A stretch of DNA of 64,000 nt from an uncultured Muribaculaceae bacterium (GCA_910588065.1 CAJUPZ010000004.1:62001-126000), one strand, 5' to 3'; shown: positions 47,280 to 55,932, counted from the stretch's first letter. Notes: a model not told the origin generated them from the sequence alone. A program made the numbers and translations.

Positions 47280-47903
47280 TCATCTATTTGTTAACCCTCC
47301 GTCCAGGAAGCAGCGCAGATTTGCTGCTATCTCATCAAAACCAACTCCTCCGAGATTGCTTATAATCCGGCTGATGTCAAGCTGCGACTCATCAGTCTCT
47401 GCAAGTATCATGCCGGGCGGCACAGCCGGCATGGCATCCGCATTGAACCGCTCGCCGAAACTCACATAGATTCCGCTGCCGGCAAGCTGACGCGCCTCAG
47501 CTGCTCCGCCTCGGAAGCCGTGTATCGCCCAAGGCATTGTCGCGCGGCTCCGCTTACGCTCTGCAAGCAGCTCTGCGGTGCATCGCACTGAGTGGATAAT
47601 AATCGGCTTTCTGAGTTCCTCGCTCAGCCGTACATGTCGCCTGAACAATTCTGTCTGCAGCTGCAGGTCACCGCCTCTAAGGCGGTCAAGCCCGCACTCT
47701 CCCACAGCCACGACATCCGGCCGTCTGAGAATCTCCGAAAGGGCATTTAAATCATCTTCTGACGCACTTTCCGTATTCCATGGGTGAATCCCCGCCGAGT
47801 AGACTTTTCCTGGCTCAAAGTCGCTGAAATGCGGCTCAACGCTGATTATGCCGGTAGTACTGTCAAGCCGGTGGGTATGAAGATCTGTCAAAACACCGCT
47901 CAT
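47280..47903 (-). CDS. TatD-family metal-dependent hydrolase
   Basis: A 207-residue TIM-barrel hydrolase related to TatD DNases. The zinc motif DLHTHRLDS, GIHPWNTES, VGECGLDRL, the IIHSVR segment, WAIHGFRGG and LAETDES are all present. It is shorter than E. coli TatD (~260), as usual for this Bacteroidetes group. It overlaps yidD by ATGA. The substrate is uncertain; a role in DNA or RNA clean-up is family inference. Confidence 0.9.
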   Translation of the reverse strand: MSGVLTDLHTHRLDSTTGIISVEPHFSDFEPGKVYSAGIHPWNTESASEDDLNALSEILRRPDVVAVGECGLDRLRGGDLQLQTELFRRHVRLSEELRKPIIIHSVRCTAELLAERKRSRATMPWAIHGFRGGAAEARQLAGSGIYVSFGERFNADAMPAVPPGMILAETDESQLDISRIISNLGGVGFDEIAANLRCFLDGGLTNR

Positions 47904-48127
47904 GGCACAGGGTCATAGCCGCCGCCACCCCACGGGTGACAACGCATTATTCGTCTGAATCCGAGCCACAGCCCCTTTGCGACACCATGCTTGCGAACAG
48001 CCTCTATGGCATACTGGCTGCAGGTGGGCGTGAAGCGGCAGCAGGGCGGAAACAGCGGAGAAATACACAGCTGGTAGAAGCGTATCGGCGCTATAGCCAG
48101 CGCTTTGATTATGTCACTCGCACTCAT
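47900..48127 (-). CDS. yidD: Membrane protein insertion efficiency factor YidD
   Basis: A 75-residue protein with the diagnostic segments PIRFYQLCISPLFPPCCRF, PTCSQYAIEAVRKHG and MRCHPWGGGGYDPVP. It overlaps rnpA by 14 bases and tatD by 4. The rnpA-yidD order is conserved in bacteria; YidD assists YidC-dependent membrane insertion. Confidence 0.97.
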   Translation of the reverse strand: MSASDIIKALAIAPIRFYQLCISPLFPPCCRFTPTCSQYAIEAVRKHGVAKGLWLGFRRIMRCHPWGGGGYDPVP

Positions 48128-48509
48128 GGCTCACCGGCTCGATGGCCGCACTGATTTTACCGAGAATGCGGCATACCGACCGCTGCGCGTCGCGGTAAGG
48201 AGTGAGCCCCTTGCCTACATAAATAAATGCGATGTCAACGCTGCTGCTCTCCGGCAAAAGAGCTCTGTTAAGGCGAAACGCCTCCCTGCATCGGCGGCGC
48301 ATCAGCACACGGTCAACAGCATGCTTGAGACGCTTCTTAGGCACAGAGATGAGAAACTGCGCGCAGCTCATCCCCCTGCCGTCATTAACCCGCCACACCG
48401 CACGCCAAGGATAGGCCATGACGCTGTTGGCGTCACGCCCTAAAAACAGAGCGTCTATGGCTGTTTTTCTGCATAGACGCTCCTTTTTATATAGCCGCAA
48501 GCCTGTCAT
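48114..48509 (-). CDS. rnpA: Ribonuclease P protein component
   Basis: A 131-residue basic protein that binds the RNase P RNA and helps cleave tRNA 5' leaders. The N-terminus RLYKKERLCRKTAIDALF and the central RNR-type motif AVDRVLMRRRCREAFRLNR fit the family; in this lineage the RNR box is modified to VDRVLMRRR. It starts six bases after hemD. Confidence 0.95.
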   Translation of the reverse strand: MTGLRLYKKERLCRKTAIDALFLGRDANSVMAYPWRAVWRVNDGRGMSCAQFLISVPKKRLKHAVDRVLMRRRCREAFRLNRALLPESSSVDIAFIYVGKGLTPYRDAQRSVCRILGKISAAIEPVSHECE

Positions 48510-48515
48510 GCCGCG

Positions 48516-49271
48516 TTATTCATTAGCCGTTCCGTTGTTCTCCTTGAGAAAGTTGTCAAGCGCGGCGGTCATCGACGGAGCCTTGGCTGTCGGCGCCTCG
48601 ACATCGAGGCGCAGCCCGGCATCCTTCACAGCCTTGGCGGTGGTGGCGCCGAAACAACCTATCTTTATGTCACCCTGCTCGAAATCGGGGAAATTCTTCA
48701 TCAGTGATGCAATACCGCTGGGGCTGAAGAAGATGAGCATATCGTAGTCAAACTTCTCGTCCGGGCCGAAATCATTGCTCACAGTGCGGTACATCACAGC
48801 CTTTGTATAGTTGATTTTGTGGTCGTCGAGAAGGTTGGTCTCATCCTTGTGCACATCGCTCACCGCAAAGAGATACTTCTCCTTGTTGTGCTTCACAAGA
48901 TAGGGTATAAGGTCAGCGAGTTTGCCGGTGTCGGCATGAAAAATCTTGCGTTTGCGATACACTGTGTACTTCTGCAGATACAGCGCGATGCTCTCGGTGG
49001 TGCAGAAATATTTCATGGTGTCCGGTATGCTCACACGCATCTCTTCGCACAGACGGAAAAAATGGTCTATCGCGGTGCGGGCGGTAAACACTATGGCGGT
49101 GTAATCGGATATGGAGATTTTCTGCTGTCTAAACTCTTTGGCCGTCAGTCCCTCGACCTTGATAAAGGGACGGAACACAACTTCAACACCGTATTTGTTT
49201 GCAATTTCATAATAAGGTGATTTCTCTGAAGAGGGCTTGGGCTGGGATACCAGTATCTTGTTAACTTTCAC
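48516..49271 (-). CDS. hemD: Uroporphyrinogen-III synthase
   Basis: A 251-residue protein from a GTG start (KVNKILVSQPKPSSEKSPYY). The HemD fold is recognised by ISISDYTAIVFTARTAIDHF, FSPSGIASLMKNFPDF and GCFGATTAKAVKDAGL. It closes hydroxymethylbilane to uroporphyrinogen III. Many gut Bacteroidales lack the rest of heme synthesis, yet keep this gene beside DUF4271 and rnpA; the synteny supports the call, while the real substrate in such a host is unsure. Confidence 0.88.
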   Translation of the reverse strand: MKVNKILVSQPKPSSEKSPYYEIANKYGVEVVFRPFIKVEGLTAKEFRQQKISISDYTAIVFTARTAIDHFFRLCEEMRVSIPDTMKYFCTTESIALYLQKYTVYRKRKIFHADTGKLADLIPYLVKHNKEKYLFAVSDVHKDETNLLDDHKINYTKAVMYRTVSNDFGPDEKFDYDMLIFFSPSGIASLMKNFPDFEQGDIKIGCFGATTAKAVKDAGLRLDVEAPTAKAPSMTAALDNFLKENNGTANE

Positions 49272-49293
49272 GCTTACAGTCGTTTGAAATACA

Positions 49294-50181
49294 CTATCTG
49301 TTAAAAAATTGGGCTACTCGCGCCGCTATCAGCAACGGTATTATTTCCAGGCTGCAAAGGTACAAAATAAAGTATATCAGAGAGAAAATATTGTTGTAAA
49401 AAATTCTAAATCCCTTGGTTATGAATATGATTCTTGCCAATATGTACAGAATTGCACCCGTTATGAGCATTTCCTTTCCGGCCACCGGGTTGAAGAGAAC
49501 AACAAGTGCCGGCACCCACAGAAACAGCCCCAGGAGCACCTGCGAGGAGTTGAAGCCGCGCAGCCATATACTTGTGGATATGTCGGTGGTGAACACATAT
49601 CCGACAGTGTAATAGCCGCACAGCTGCAGAATATAGTACACCGCCGCACAGAGTGTCAGCACGCCGGCGCTGACAAACGGGGAGCTGTTCCCCGCCATGC
49701 GCACAGGAGCGGCAAAGTTGAGCAATATACCCTCACTGACACAGAGCAGCATGATAAGCGATATGGTCACTTTGGTTTCGCTCACCGTATGATCCTCAAA
49801 CAGGTTGTCGCGCAGCTTCACACTCCACAGATCCTGCGCAAACCCCTTGAGGTATGTGGTATAATGGCGCAGATTGAGCGCCACTATAAGGAAAACACCT
49901 ATCACCATCGCTGCCACTCCGGTGTCATATCCGGGCAACACCGGCATAGGCTCGGGAGCCACTCCGCTGAGAAATGAGTCGCCTCGTCCGGCAAACGCTA
50001 TGCTTGCCTCCGCAGGATTCTCCCAGCTTCTGCACAGGCGGCCGCCAATCCACTGCGACTGCGCTGTTTCGGCAAACCCGGTGGAGTCAGTGGCGCAAAC
50101 GCTCTCCGCCCCGGTCTCCGAGGTGGAAATCGTCATGAGGTCAAGCACCTCATCCGCTGCCTGCTGTCCGCTGCCTGCCAT
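49294..50181 (-). CDS. DUF4271 membrane protein
   Basis: A 295-residue inner-membrane protein with a ~90-residue soluble N-terminus and about seven membrane segments ending in NIFSLIYFILYLCSLEIIP, the characteristic DUF4271 C-terminus. In Bacteroidetes this gene is regularly next to hemD. Function unknown. It starts 12 bases after the LOG gene and ends 22 bases before hemD, so it is in the same operon. Confidence 0.88.
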   Translation of the reverse strand: MAGSGQQAADEVLDLMTISTSETGAESVCATDSTGFAETAQSQWIGGRLCRSWENPAEASIAFAGRGDSFLSGVAPEPMPVLPGYDTGVAAMVIGVFLIVALNLRHYTTYLKGFAQDLWSVKLRDNLFEDHTVSETKVTISLIMLLCVSEGILLNFAAPVRMAGNSSPFVSAGVLTLCAAVYYILQLCGYYTVGYVFTTDISTSIWLRGFNSSQVLLGLFLWVPALVVLFNPVAGKEMLITGAILYILARIIFITKGFRIFYNNIFSLIYFILYLCSLEIIPLLIAARVAQFFNR

Positions 50182-50193
50182 TTTAAGTATCTG

Positions 50194-50730
50194 TTACTTC
50201 AACGCTGTTTCAACCGCCTCATCCGCCGTGGAGGCTACGCTCCATAGCCCTTCTCCGCTGCCGCGCATGAAGCCTTGCTCCTTGATGCGTGCAAGCATCT
50301 GAAGGAGGGGGTCGTAATAGCCGTAGGTATTGAGAATCACAACATTGCCGGTATATAATCCGAGCTGACGCCAGGTTATTATCTCCATCAGCTCGTCGAG
50401 AGTGCCGACTCCACCCGGCAGGGCTATCACACCGCTGCTCATCCGGGCCATGGTGTGCTTGCGTGTGTGCATATCCGGGGCGGTGAGCATGGTTGTCAGC
50501 CGGTCATGCTGCCACCCCTTGGCAACCATGAAATCGGGCAGAATACCTATAGCCTCGCCCTCGGCATCCACCGCGCCTTCAATGGCAGCGGCCATAAGGC
50601 CACCCCTGCCTCCTCCGCTAACAAGCGGCCTGCCGGCAGCGGCCACAAGACTCCCCACGCGGTACGCAGCGGTCTTATATACCTCTGCGATATCGCTGCA
50701 CGATGCGCCATACACGCATATTCCTTTCAT
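50194..50730 (-). CDS. LOG-family protein (nucleoside 5'-monophosphate phosphoribohydrolase-like)
   Basis: 178 residues from the ATG at 50730 (MKGICVYGASCSD), which matches the usual family start; an ATG at 50742 would lie only five bases after the -7 box. Motifs SGGGRGGLMAA and PGGVGTLDELMEI identify the LOG/TIGR00730 family, which splits the base from AMP or similar nucleotides. First gene of the LOG-DUF4271-hemD-rnpA-yidD-tatD series. Confidence 0.92.
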   Translation of the reverse strand: MKGICVYGASCSDIAEVYKTAAYRVGSLVAAAGRPLVSGGGRGGLMAAAIEGAVDAEGEAIGILPDFMVAKGWQHDRLTTMLTAPDMHTRKHTMARMSSGVIALPGGVGTLDELMEIITWRQLGLYTGNVVILNTYGYYDPLLQMLARIKEQGFMRGSGEGLWSVASTADEAVETALK

Positions 50731-50747
50731 TTCCGGATTCATACCTG

Positions 50748-50755
50748 CAAAGGTA
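50748..50755 (-). promoter_or_regulatory. -7 element of the LOG-hemD-rnpA series
   Basis: Minus-strand TACCTTTG matches TAnnTTTG, 17 bases before the ATG at 50730. The -33 element is not clear. Confidence 0.45.
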
Positions 50756-50788
50756 CGCAAAATTTCCCGGACTCACAGCCATGCGCCC

Positions 50789-53377
50789 CTAAAGCGTGTA
50801 GCTCACGCCCGCAACAATGCTCCGGCCACGCAGGGCGTAGTCATAATACCATGTATCCACACCGTTGAAAACCGTATAGCTGTAGCTGTGGCGGTTCAGC
50901 AGATTGCTGAGCGAGAGGTTGTATCTCCATTTTTTGTATCTCCACGCCGCGGTGAAATCAACGAGAGCCATATTTTTATATTGCCCCGCCGAAATCTGCT
51001 TGCGCACATGCTCCACACCCGCTTTGAGTGTCACAACTTCAAGCGGATAGAACGACAGTTTGAACTGCTCGCTGAAATCGACATAAGAGCTTTTCGACGC
51101 AAGGTACCGGCTGATGCTTTTGCCAACACGGGGCATCCACTCAAACTCCATCCACTTCCAGGGACGCAGGTTGGCTCGGAGATAGGCGGAGAGGGTGTTT
51201 CCGTAATACCTCACTGCAATATCCTGCTGCACAAGCTCGCGGCGGCTCCAAGCGTAGGTTGCGTTGAGGTCCAGTTTGGTATTTATTGCGGTGAATCTCT
51301 TGGAGAGCACAGCGCTTAATGTTGCTATATCCGTTGTATTGGGCGAGAGGATGAAGGTGGAGAAAGTTTCGCCGGCACTCACATACTGCGAGTTGACGAT
51401 ATTGCGGCGTGAGGTGCTCCACGCGGCGTTAGCCCTCACAAGCCAGAAGTCAAAGGGGCGCTCATACTTGTAGCCGAGATTTGCGCTCCATCCTCGGGTT
51501 TTCGCAATCAGCCCGGAGCGGGCGGTAAGTGAGCGGTAGGAGGTCTGAACCGGGTTGTCCAGCAGGTCGAGGAAGTCGCCGACAGTGTTGCTGTAGTTGG
51601 CCGAGGCGTTGAATTCCGACATTCCGTCAAGTTTAATGAACGCATATACATCCGGTGTGAACGTGGGCCGCGTCACAGACATTTTTCCGCCGCTCAGAGG
51701 ATTGCGCGCCCTCAGAATAATCATATTCAGCGGCAGCGCCAGCCGCAGATTGAGCCGGTTGCCGGGGAGATTGTATTCGTAGCGCGATGCCACAGAAATA
51801 TTGCCTTTATGGGAATAGATACGGTTGGAATACTCATCCTCGGGCCGTTCAAGGCCGGTGAACACATCATCATATTCATATTTTGCACCCAGCGACAGAT
51901 AAAACACCGACCGGGTGCGATGCCATGAGGTGTAGGCCGACTGGCTCGCGGCAAAAGTGGTGGACTTGACGCTCTGGCTTGCAGTGAACTCAGCTTCCCC
52001 GGCGCGTCCGCCGATATTGAGGTGTGTCACAGGCGTATTGTTCAGCGACACACCGGTTGAGAAGTCCCACTCCCGGTTGCCCACCCGCGTGGAGTAGCGG
52101 AAGTCATCGTATATGTCAAACATCCGCAGCCTGCGGGTCTGGGCCATCGCTACCCCGCTGTTCATCGCCTCGACCCGCTGCCGCGCCACCTCGCCGGAGA
52201 CTTTGAAACGGTTTGTCACATAGCGGTTTGAGGCATTGAGCGTATAGTCCACATCAAGCGAGGGCTTGTGCGAGCTCGATGCCGGAGCGTTTCGCTCCTC
52301 AACCAGCAGGCTCTCCCCTCCCGTAAAATATTCTGTGAGTGAGGAGTAAGCGAAGTCATTGTGGGAGTACGCATAATTGATATTCGCCTTAAGGTTGGCG
52401 TCCGGCGAGGTCTTCAATAAAGTGTTGACACTTACAAGCCTGTCGCGGGCATTCTCATAGCGGGCGGCGCTGAGCGGGGCGCTCCCTGACGACACCGGAG
52501 GCAGCACCGAGGCCGCGGCGCTTGACGAGCGGCCACCTGCGGCATTGTGCACAGTGATGTCAGAGTTTGAAAACCGCTCAACATTGCCGGCTTTGACGCT
52601 CACGAGGCTCTGTAGCCCCGGCTTGAAAATCATAGCGGTGCCTGCTATGCGGTAGAGAATATGACCGCTTCCATAGCCGAGGGCACCCTCGTATGTACCC
52701 ACCGGGCGTATGCGGGCCGTTGATTTGAGCCTTACATTCACCGCCACTTCATCGCTGTGCTTGCCGGCATCCATCTTCCTGTCCTTGTGGTTGTTGAGCA
52801 CCTCAACAGAGCTCACATATTCGGCAGGCAGATTGCGCGTGGCCAGCGCATAGCGGCCTCCGAGCATCTCCAGCCCCTCCACATAGAAGTTGCTGATATC
52901 CTTGCCTAGATACTTGATGGCTCCGCTCCCCTCAACCGTTATGCCCGGTATTTTCTTGAGGGCATCCTCAAGCGACACATCCCCTTTGCCTATAAAGGCG
53001 GCGAGATTGAAGGACAGGGTGTCGCCGCGCAGCTTCACCGAGGGCGCGCTGATAACCACCTCACGTATATCCGTTGCCTCGGGCACCATCTCAACGTCAA
53101 GTGTACTTGCCGGCGGCACAAGCCTCTCCTCGCGGCGGTATGACATTCGCTCGAACACAAGGCGCAGGGAGTCGGTATCCGGAATCCTGACGCTGTATGC
53201 TCCGGCGCTGTTGGTGCGCGAGAAGGTGCGCAGCTTCGCCCCGCGGTATAGCTTTACTGACACCCCGGCCAACGGTTTGCCCTCATCGCCGGTAACTGTG
53301 CCCGTGATGGTGCGCGGCTCAGCGGCCGAGGCCGCTGTGGCTGCCAGCAATATCAATATGACGGTGAGTATTCTCAT
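50789..53377 (-). CDS. Outer-membrane receptor: carboxypeptidase-like domain, plug and beta-barrel
   Basis: An 862-residue protein with a signal peptide (LTVILILLAATAASAAEP). Residues ~20-105 are a carboxypeptidase-regulatory-like domain (ITGTVTGDEGKPLAGVSVKL). A TonB plug-like domain (ALKKIPGITVEGSGAIKYLG, VLNNHKDRKMDAGKHSDEVA) and an OMP_b-brl_3-type beta-barrel ending in GRSIVAGVSYTL follow. No TonB box was recognised. It is last in the blaI operon and overlaps the GLPGLI gene by ATGA. It resembles receptors of unknown ligand paired with GLPGLI proteins in Bacteroidetes, rather than SusC. Confidence 0.9.
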   Translation of the reverse strand: MRILTVILILLAATAASAAEPRTITGTVTGDEGKPLAGVSVKLYRGAKLRTFSRTNSAGAYSVRIPDTDSLRLVFERMSYRREERLVPPASTLDVEMVPEATDIREVVISAPSVKLRGDTLSFNLAAFIGKGDVSLEDALKKIPGITVEGSGAIKYLGKDISNFYVEGLEMLGGRYALATRNLPAEYVSSVEVLNNHKDRKMDAGKHSDEVAVNVRLKSTARIRPVGTYEGALGYGSGHILYRIAGTAMIFKPGLQSLVSVKAGNVERFSNSDITVHNAAGGRSSSAAASVLPPVSSGSAPLSAARYENARDRLVSVNTLLKTSPDANLKANINYAYSHNDFAYSSLTEYFTGGESLLVEERNAPASSSHKPSLDVDYTLNASNRYVTNRFKVSGEVARQRVEAMNSGVAMAQTRRLRMFDIYDDFRYSTRVGNREWDFSTGVSLNNTPVTHLNIGGRAGEAEFTASQSVKSTTFAASQSAYTSWHRTRSVFYLSLGAKYEYDDVFTGLERPEDEYSNRIYSHKGNISVASRYEYNLPGNRLNLRLALPLNMIILRARNPLSGGKMSVTRPTFTPDVYAFIKLDGMSEFNASANYSNTVGDFLDLLDNPVQTSYRSLTARSGLIAKTRGWSANLGYKYERPFDFWLVRANAAWSTSRRNIVNSQYVSAGETFSTFILSPNTTDIATLSAVLSKRFTAINTKLDLNATYAWSRRELVQQDIAVRYYGNTLSAYLRANLRPWKWMEFEWMPRVGKSISRYLASKSSYVDFSEQFKLSFYPLEVVTLKAGVEHVRKQISAGQYKNMALVDFTAAWRYKKWRYNLSLSNLLNRHSYSYTVFNGVDTWYYDYALRGRSIVAGVSYTL

Positions 53378-54306
53378 TTCAGTTCCAGGGGCAACACCTT
53401 GTTCTCCGGCACCTTCACGTCTATGCCGTTTACATTGATGCGCGCGCCGCCGCCCTTTGTCTTGGTGACACCCATGTTGGTGATTGATTCGGGATTTATG
53501 GAGCCGAGGGGATTCTGCGCTGATTTGTTTCGCTGCTCTATGAATCTGTCACGCTCGGTCTTCACCCTGTTGACATCCTTCACCCTTGCCATAGGCACGT
53601 TGCTCTTAACAAACTGTATGAGCTTGAACTCATGCTGACCTTCTGAATCAGCCGCACGGAGCACCAGTCCCGGAAGCCCGGTGAGCTTCCACGGTCCGAA
53701 AGCCACCGGAATCTCCTCGGTGAACCAAACACTCCACTTGCGGCCACCATACTCGCCAGTGGCCTCGCTGACAGCATATCCGGCGAATGTGTCTGTGTTT
53801 CCGGTGAGCTGCCAGTCAATAGCGGCAAAGGGCTCCTCGTATGTGGCGAGTGTGATGCCAGCCTGGTCATTCACCACCATCTGTCCTTCAGGTATATTCT
53901 GCGTTATCACCGGCACAAAGAAATGTTCAACGGTTTTGATGTCATTGAGGTTGCTGCTGAAAACCTCGGGAGTGGCACCTGCTGCGGCAAGTGAATCGGA
54001 TTTATAGGTGAGATAGTCAGTGAATATGGCACCCTCCGCTCCGATGCGCAGGGCTGTGATGTATGTTTCTGTAACAGCGTCGCCGGCCTTGGTTGTGGTG
54101 TTGTGATTGTAGTCGTAGAGAGCCGCGTATTCGGCAGGTCCGAAGTTGTCAAACTCTGATTTGTTGTCAAGGCGGCTCACCTCAACCGGTGCTGCCTCGG
54201 CTTTTCTTGCTCCGGTTACTTTGGTGACCGTAAACTGTGCCTGCAAGGGCATGGCGATGGCCGTCCACACTGTAATCAGTGCGGCTTTTGCAATTGATTT
54301 TCTCAT
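53374..54306 (-). CDS. GLPGLI-family secreted protein
   Basis: A 310-residue exported protein with a signal peptide (ALITVWTAIAMPLQAQ). It contains the family signature in PWKLTGLPGLVLRAADSEG and the preceding VWFTEEIPVAFGPWK. Function unknown; family members usually sit next to outer-membrane barrel proteins, as here. It starts six bases after the M56 gene. Confidence 0.94.
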   Translation of the reverse strand: MRKSIAKAALITVWTAIAMPLQAQFTVTKVTGARKAEAAPVEVSRLDNKSEFDNFGPAEYAALYDYNHNTTTKAGDAVTETYITALRIGAEGAIFTDYLTYKSDSLAAAGATPEVFSSNLNDIKTVEHFFVPVITQNIPEGQMVVNDQAGITLATYEEPFAAIDWQLTGNTDTFAGYAVSEATGEYGGRKWSVWFTEEIPVAFGPWKLTGLPGLVLRAADSEGQHEFKLIQFVKSNVPMARVKDVNRVKTERDRFIEQRNKSAQNPLGSINPESITNMGVTKTKGGGARINVNGIDVKVPENKVLPLELK

Positions 54307-54312
54307 ATGATG

Positions 54313-55392
54313 TTATTTTGTGTAGATATCTATCTGCCCGTTAGGATTGCTGCTTTTGTCTACAGATATTGACTTGATTTGCGAGGGCTCTATTTCATTC
54401 ATACGCTCGCTGTCTATGACCTCGCCATTCAATGTTATGGTGGCACGGTTTGCCTTGGCAGGCGTTATATTTATATTCGTTGGAAGCGGTTTACGCACAA
54501 GTTGCCCGGTGCGCATAACGTTGAGCGCCGCCCCTACCGCCGGAATATTCAGTGCCGCAACGGCAACCACCGCAGCCGGAATCAGCAAGGCTGTACGAAG
54601 TTTTCGCAACGGAGCATGGCGCCGGTCTGCCAGCATCATGTCAACACGCTTGCGCAGCATACTGTGGTTCAGACAGTTTGCCAGTGCCGGAAACTGTTTA
54701 CCCATCGCCTTGCGTATCAGCAACAGCTGATACTCCCGGGCGTTGGCTCCGGTATTCAGCACCGCGATATCGGCCTGATACTCATGGACGGCGCGGAGCT
54801 CGGAGCGCATCAGCCACGCCGCAGGGTTGAACCAGTTGAATATTATGACCACCTGTGCCAACAGCATATCGATCCAGTGCATACAGTTGAGATGGCGCAG
54901 CTCGTGCGACATTATAAGGTTTCCGGCCTCGGCGTAATCGCTCCGGCTCAGCACAATATAGCGCATGAAACTGAACGGGGCAATCTCATCGCTGCCGGTC
55001 AGCACAACTGTGTAGCGGCCTATGCGGAGATGCTCTCCGCTCCTCACTATGGAGGCTATGCGTATGTAAGTCACTATTGTGGCAACCGCCATTGCAGCAA
55101 CTCCGGCAAGATATATCCACAACAACACACCCGGCCAGTTGATGCCTTTATAGTAAGCACCTGCTCCCACAACACGCACATTGATAATGCCGGATGAGGC
55201 CGGCGCAGAGATATGACACAGCGCATCCACAGCCGGGAGCAGTGAAAATGACACAATATATATGGCTATGAGCGTAGCACGGTTGAAAACAAACTGCCGC
55301 TCGCCTGACATACACCATTTATATACAAGATACAACGCGGCAAGCACCAGACCGCCGGCTACTGAGTAATATAACATTGTGCCCATACTCAT
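54313..55392 (-). CDS. BlaR1/MecR1-like M56 membrane metallopeptidase
   Basis: A 359-residue membrane protease. About four membrane segments surround the zinc motif HELRH (in MSHELRHLNCMHWID) with the downstream EYQADIAVL. The family senses a stress or ligand and cleaves the paired BlaI repressor. Unlike staphylococcal BlaR1 there is no penicillin-binding sensor domain. Instead the last ~45 residues (TLNGEVIDSERMNEIEPSQI, then KSISVDKSSNPNGQIDIYTK) resemble the plug segment of TonB-dependent receptors. It overlaps blaI by ATGA. Confidence 0.92.
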   Translation of the reverse strand: MSMGTMLYYSVAGGLVLAALYLVYKWCMSGERQFVFNRATLIAIYIVSFSLLPAVDALCHISAPASSGIINVRVVGAGAYYKGINWPGVLLWIYLAGVAAMAVATIVTYIRIASIVRSGEHLRIGRYTVVLTGSDEIAPFSFMRYIVLSRSDYAEAGNLIMSHELRHLNCMHWIDMLLAQVVIIFNWFNPAAWLMRSELRAVHEYQADIAVLNTGANAREYQLLLIRKAMGKQFPALANCLNHSMLRKRVDMMLADRRHAPLRKLRTALLIPAAVVAVAALNIPAVGAALNVMRTGQLVRKPLPTNINITPAKANRATITLNGEVIDSERMNEIEPSQIKSISVDKSSNPNGQIDIYTK

Positions 55393-55781
55393 TTCTCCTT
55401 ATCTTTATCTGCCTGTTCCACTTTGGCAATCAGCTCTTTCAGCTCATCAACCGAAATCTTCTCCTCAGCCACGAGAGTGGACACAGCTCCAAGATAGCTG
55501 TTGCCGAAATAATTGCGGATGAAATCGCCGAAGCTCCTGCGCCTGAAATCCTCCATACGGGCTATCGCATGGTAGCGGTGTGAGCCCCCCTCAGCAGTGT
55601 GCCCCACAAAGCCTTTCTGCTCAAGTATTCGCACAAGTGTGGAAACCGTGTTGACATGAGGACGCGGTTCGTCATAGAGCTCAACCATCTCGCGCACAAG
55701 CAGCGGGCCGCGGCTCCACAGCAGCTTCATTATCTCCTCCTCCTTACGGGTGAGGCTTGCTTTGGTCTTTGAATTTGCCAT
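55389..55781 (-). CDS. BlaI/MecI/CopY-family repressor
   Basis: A 130-residue winged-helix repressor: LTRKEEEIMKLLWSRGPLLV, then the recognition region NTVSTLVRILEQKGFVGHTA, and a C-terminal dimerisation helix. It is first in the blaI-blaR1-GLPGLI-receptor operon and presumably shuts the operon off until the M56 protease cuts it. Two perfect AACTAA-N4-TTAGTT repeats around its own promoter are the likely operators. Confidence 0.94.
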   Translation of the reverse strand: MANSKTKASLTRKEEEIMKLLWSRGPLLVREMVELYDEPRPHVNTVSTLVRILEQKGFVGHTAEGGSHRYHAIARMEDFRRRSFGDFIRNYFGNSYLGAVSTLVAEEKISVDELKELIAKVEQADKDKEK

Positions 55782-55784
55782 ATC

Positions 55785-55800
55785 AACTAAAATATTAGTT
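55785..55800. promoter_or_regulatory. Putative BlaI operator 1
   Basis: Perfect inverted repeat AACTAA-AATA-TTAGTT, just downstream of the predicted blaI transcription start and four bases before the ATG. Confidence 0.7.
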
Positions 55801-55807
55801 ACAGCGG

Positions 55808-55838
55808 CAAAGTTACAACTAATTTTTTAGTTTGCAAC
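55808..55838 (-). promoter_or_regulatory. Promoter of the blaI operon
   Basis: Minus-strand GTTG (55838-55835), 19 bases, TAACTTTG (55815-55808). Transcription would start near 55801-55804. The promoter is bracketed by the two inverted repeats. Confidence 0.65.
55817..55832. promoter_or_regulatory. Putative BlaI operator 2
   Basis: Perfect inverted repeat AACTAA-TTTT-TTAGTT between the -33 and -7 elements. Its centre is 32 bp, about three helical turns, from that of operator 1, so two repressor dimers would lie on the same face of the DNA. Confidence 0.7.
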
Positions 55839-55887
55839 ATACCCCTCTCTTTTTTTGAAAAAAAATAATTGAAGTGGGAGCGATGTT

Positions 55888-55903
55888 TGTGACAAATGTC
55901 ACA
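55888..55903. promoter_or_regulatory. Putative Crp/Fnr-family binding site
   Basis: Perfect palindrome TGTGAC-AAAT-GTCACA (TGTGA-N6-TCACA, the E. coli CRP consensus). Its centre is about 41-43 bases before the predicted transcription start of the plus-strand operon that encodes a Crp/Fnr regulator. Confidence 0.65.
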
Positions 55904-55924
55904 TAAAAACCGAATCTGCCGCAA

Positions 55925-55932
55925 TACTTTTG
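55925..55932 (+). promoter_or_regulatory. -7 element of the 55951-57929 operon
   Basis: TACTTTTG matches TAnnTTTG, 18 bases before the ATG at 55951. No TTTG is present at -33; the palindrome at 55888-55903 lies just upstream of that region, as expected for an activator-dependent promoter. Confidence 0.6.

Noticed and set aside
47165..47365. 66-codon plus-strand frame overlapping the end of tatD
   Set aside because: Overlaps a well-supported gene and the minus-strand promoter; no start context or domain.
55389..55781. BlaI-BlaR1 pair as a beta-lactam resistance locus
   Set aside because: No beta-lactamase or alternative penicillin-binding protein is linked, and the protease lacks a penicillin-binding sensor domain.
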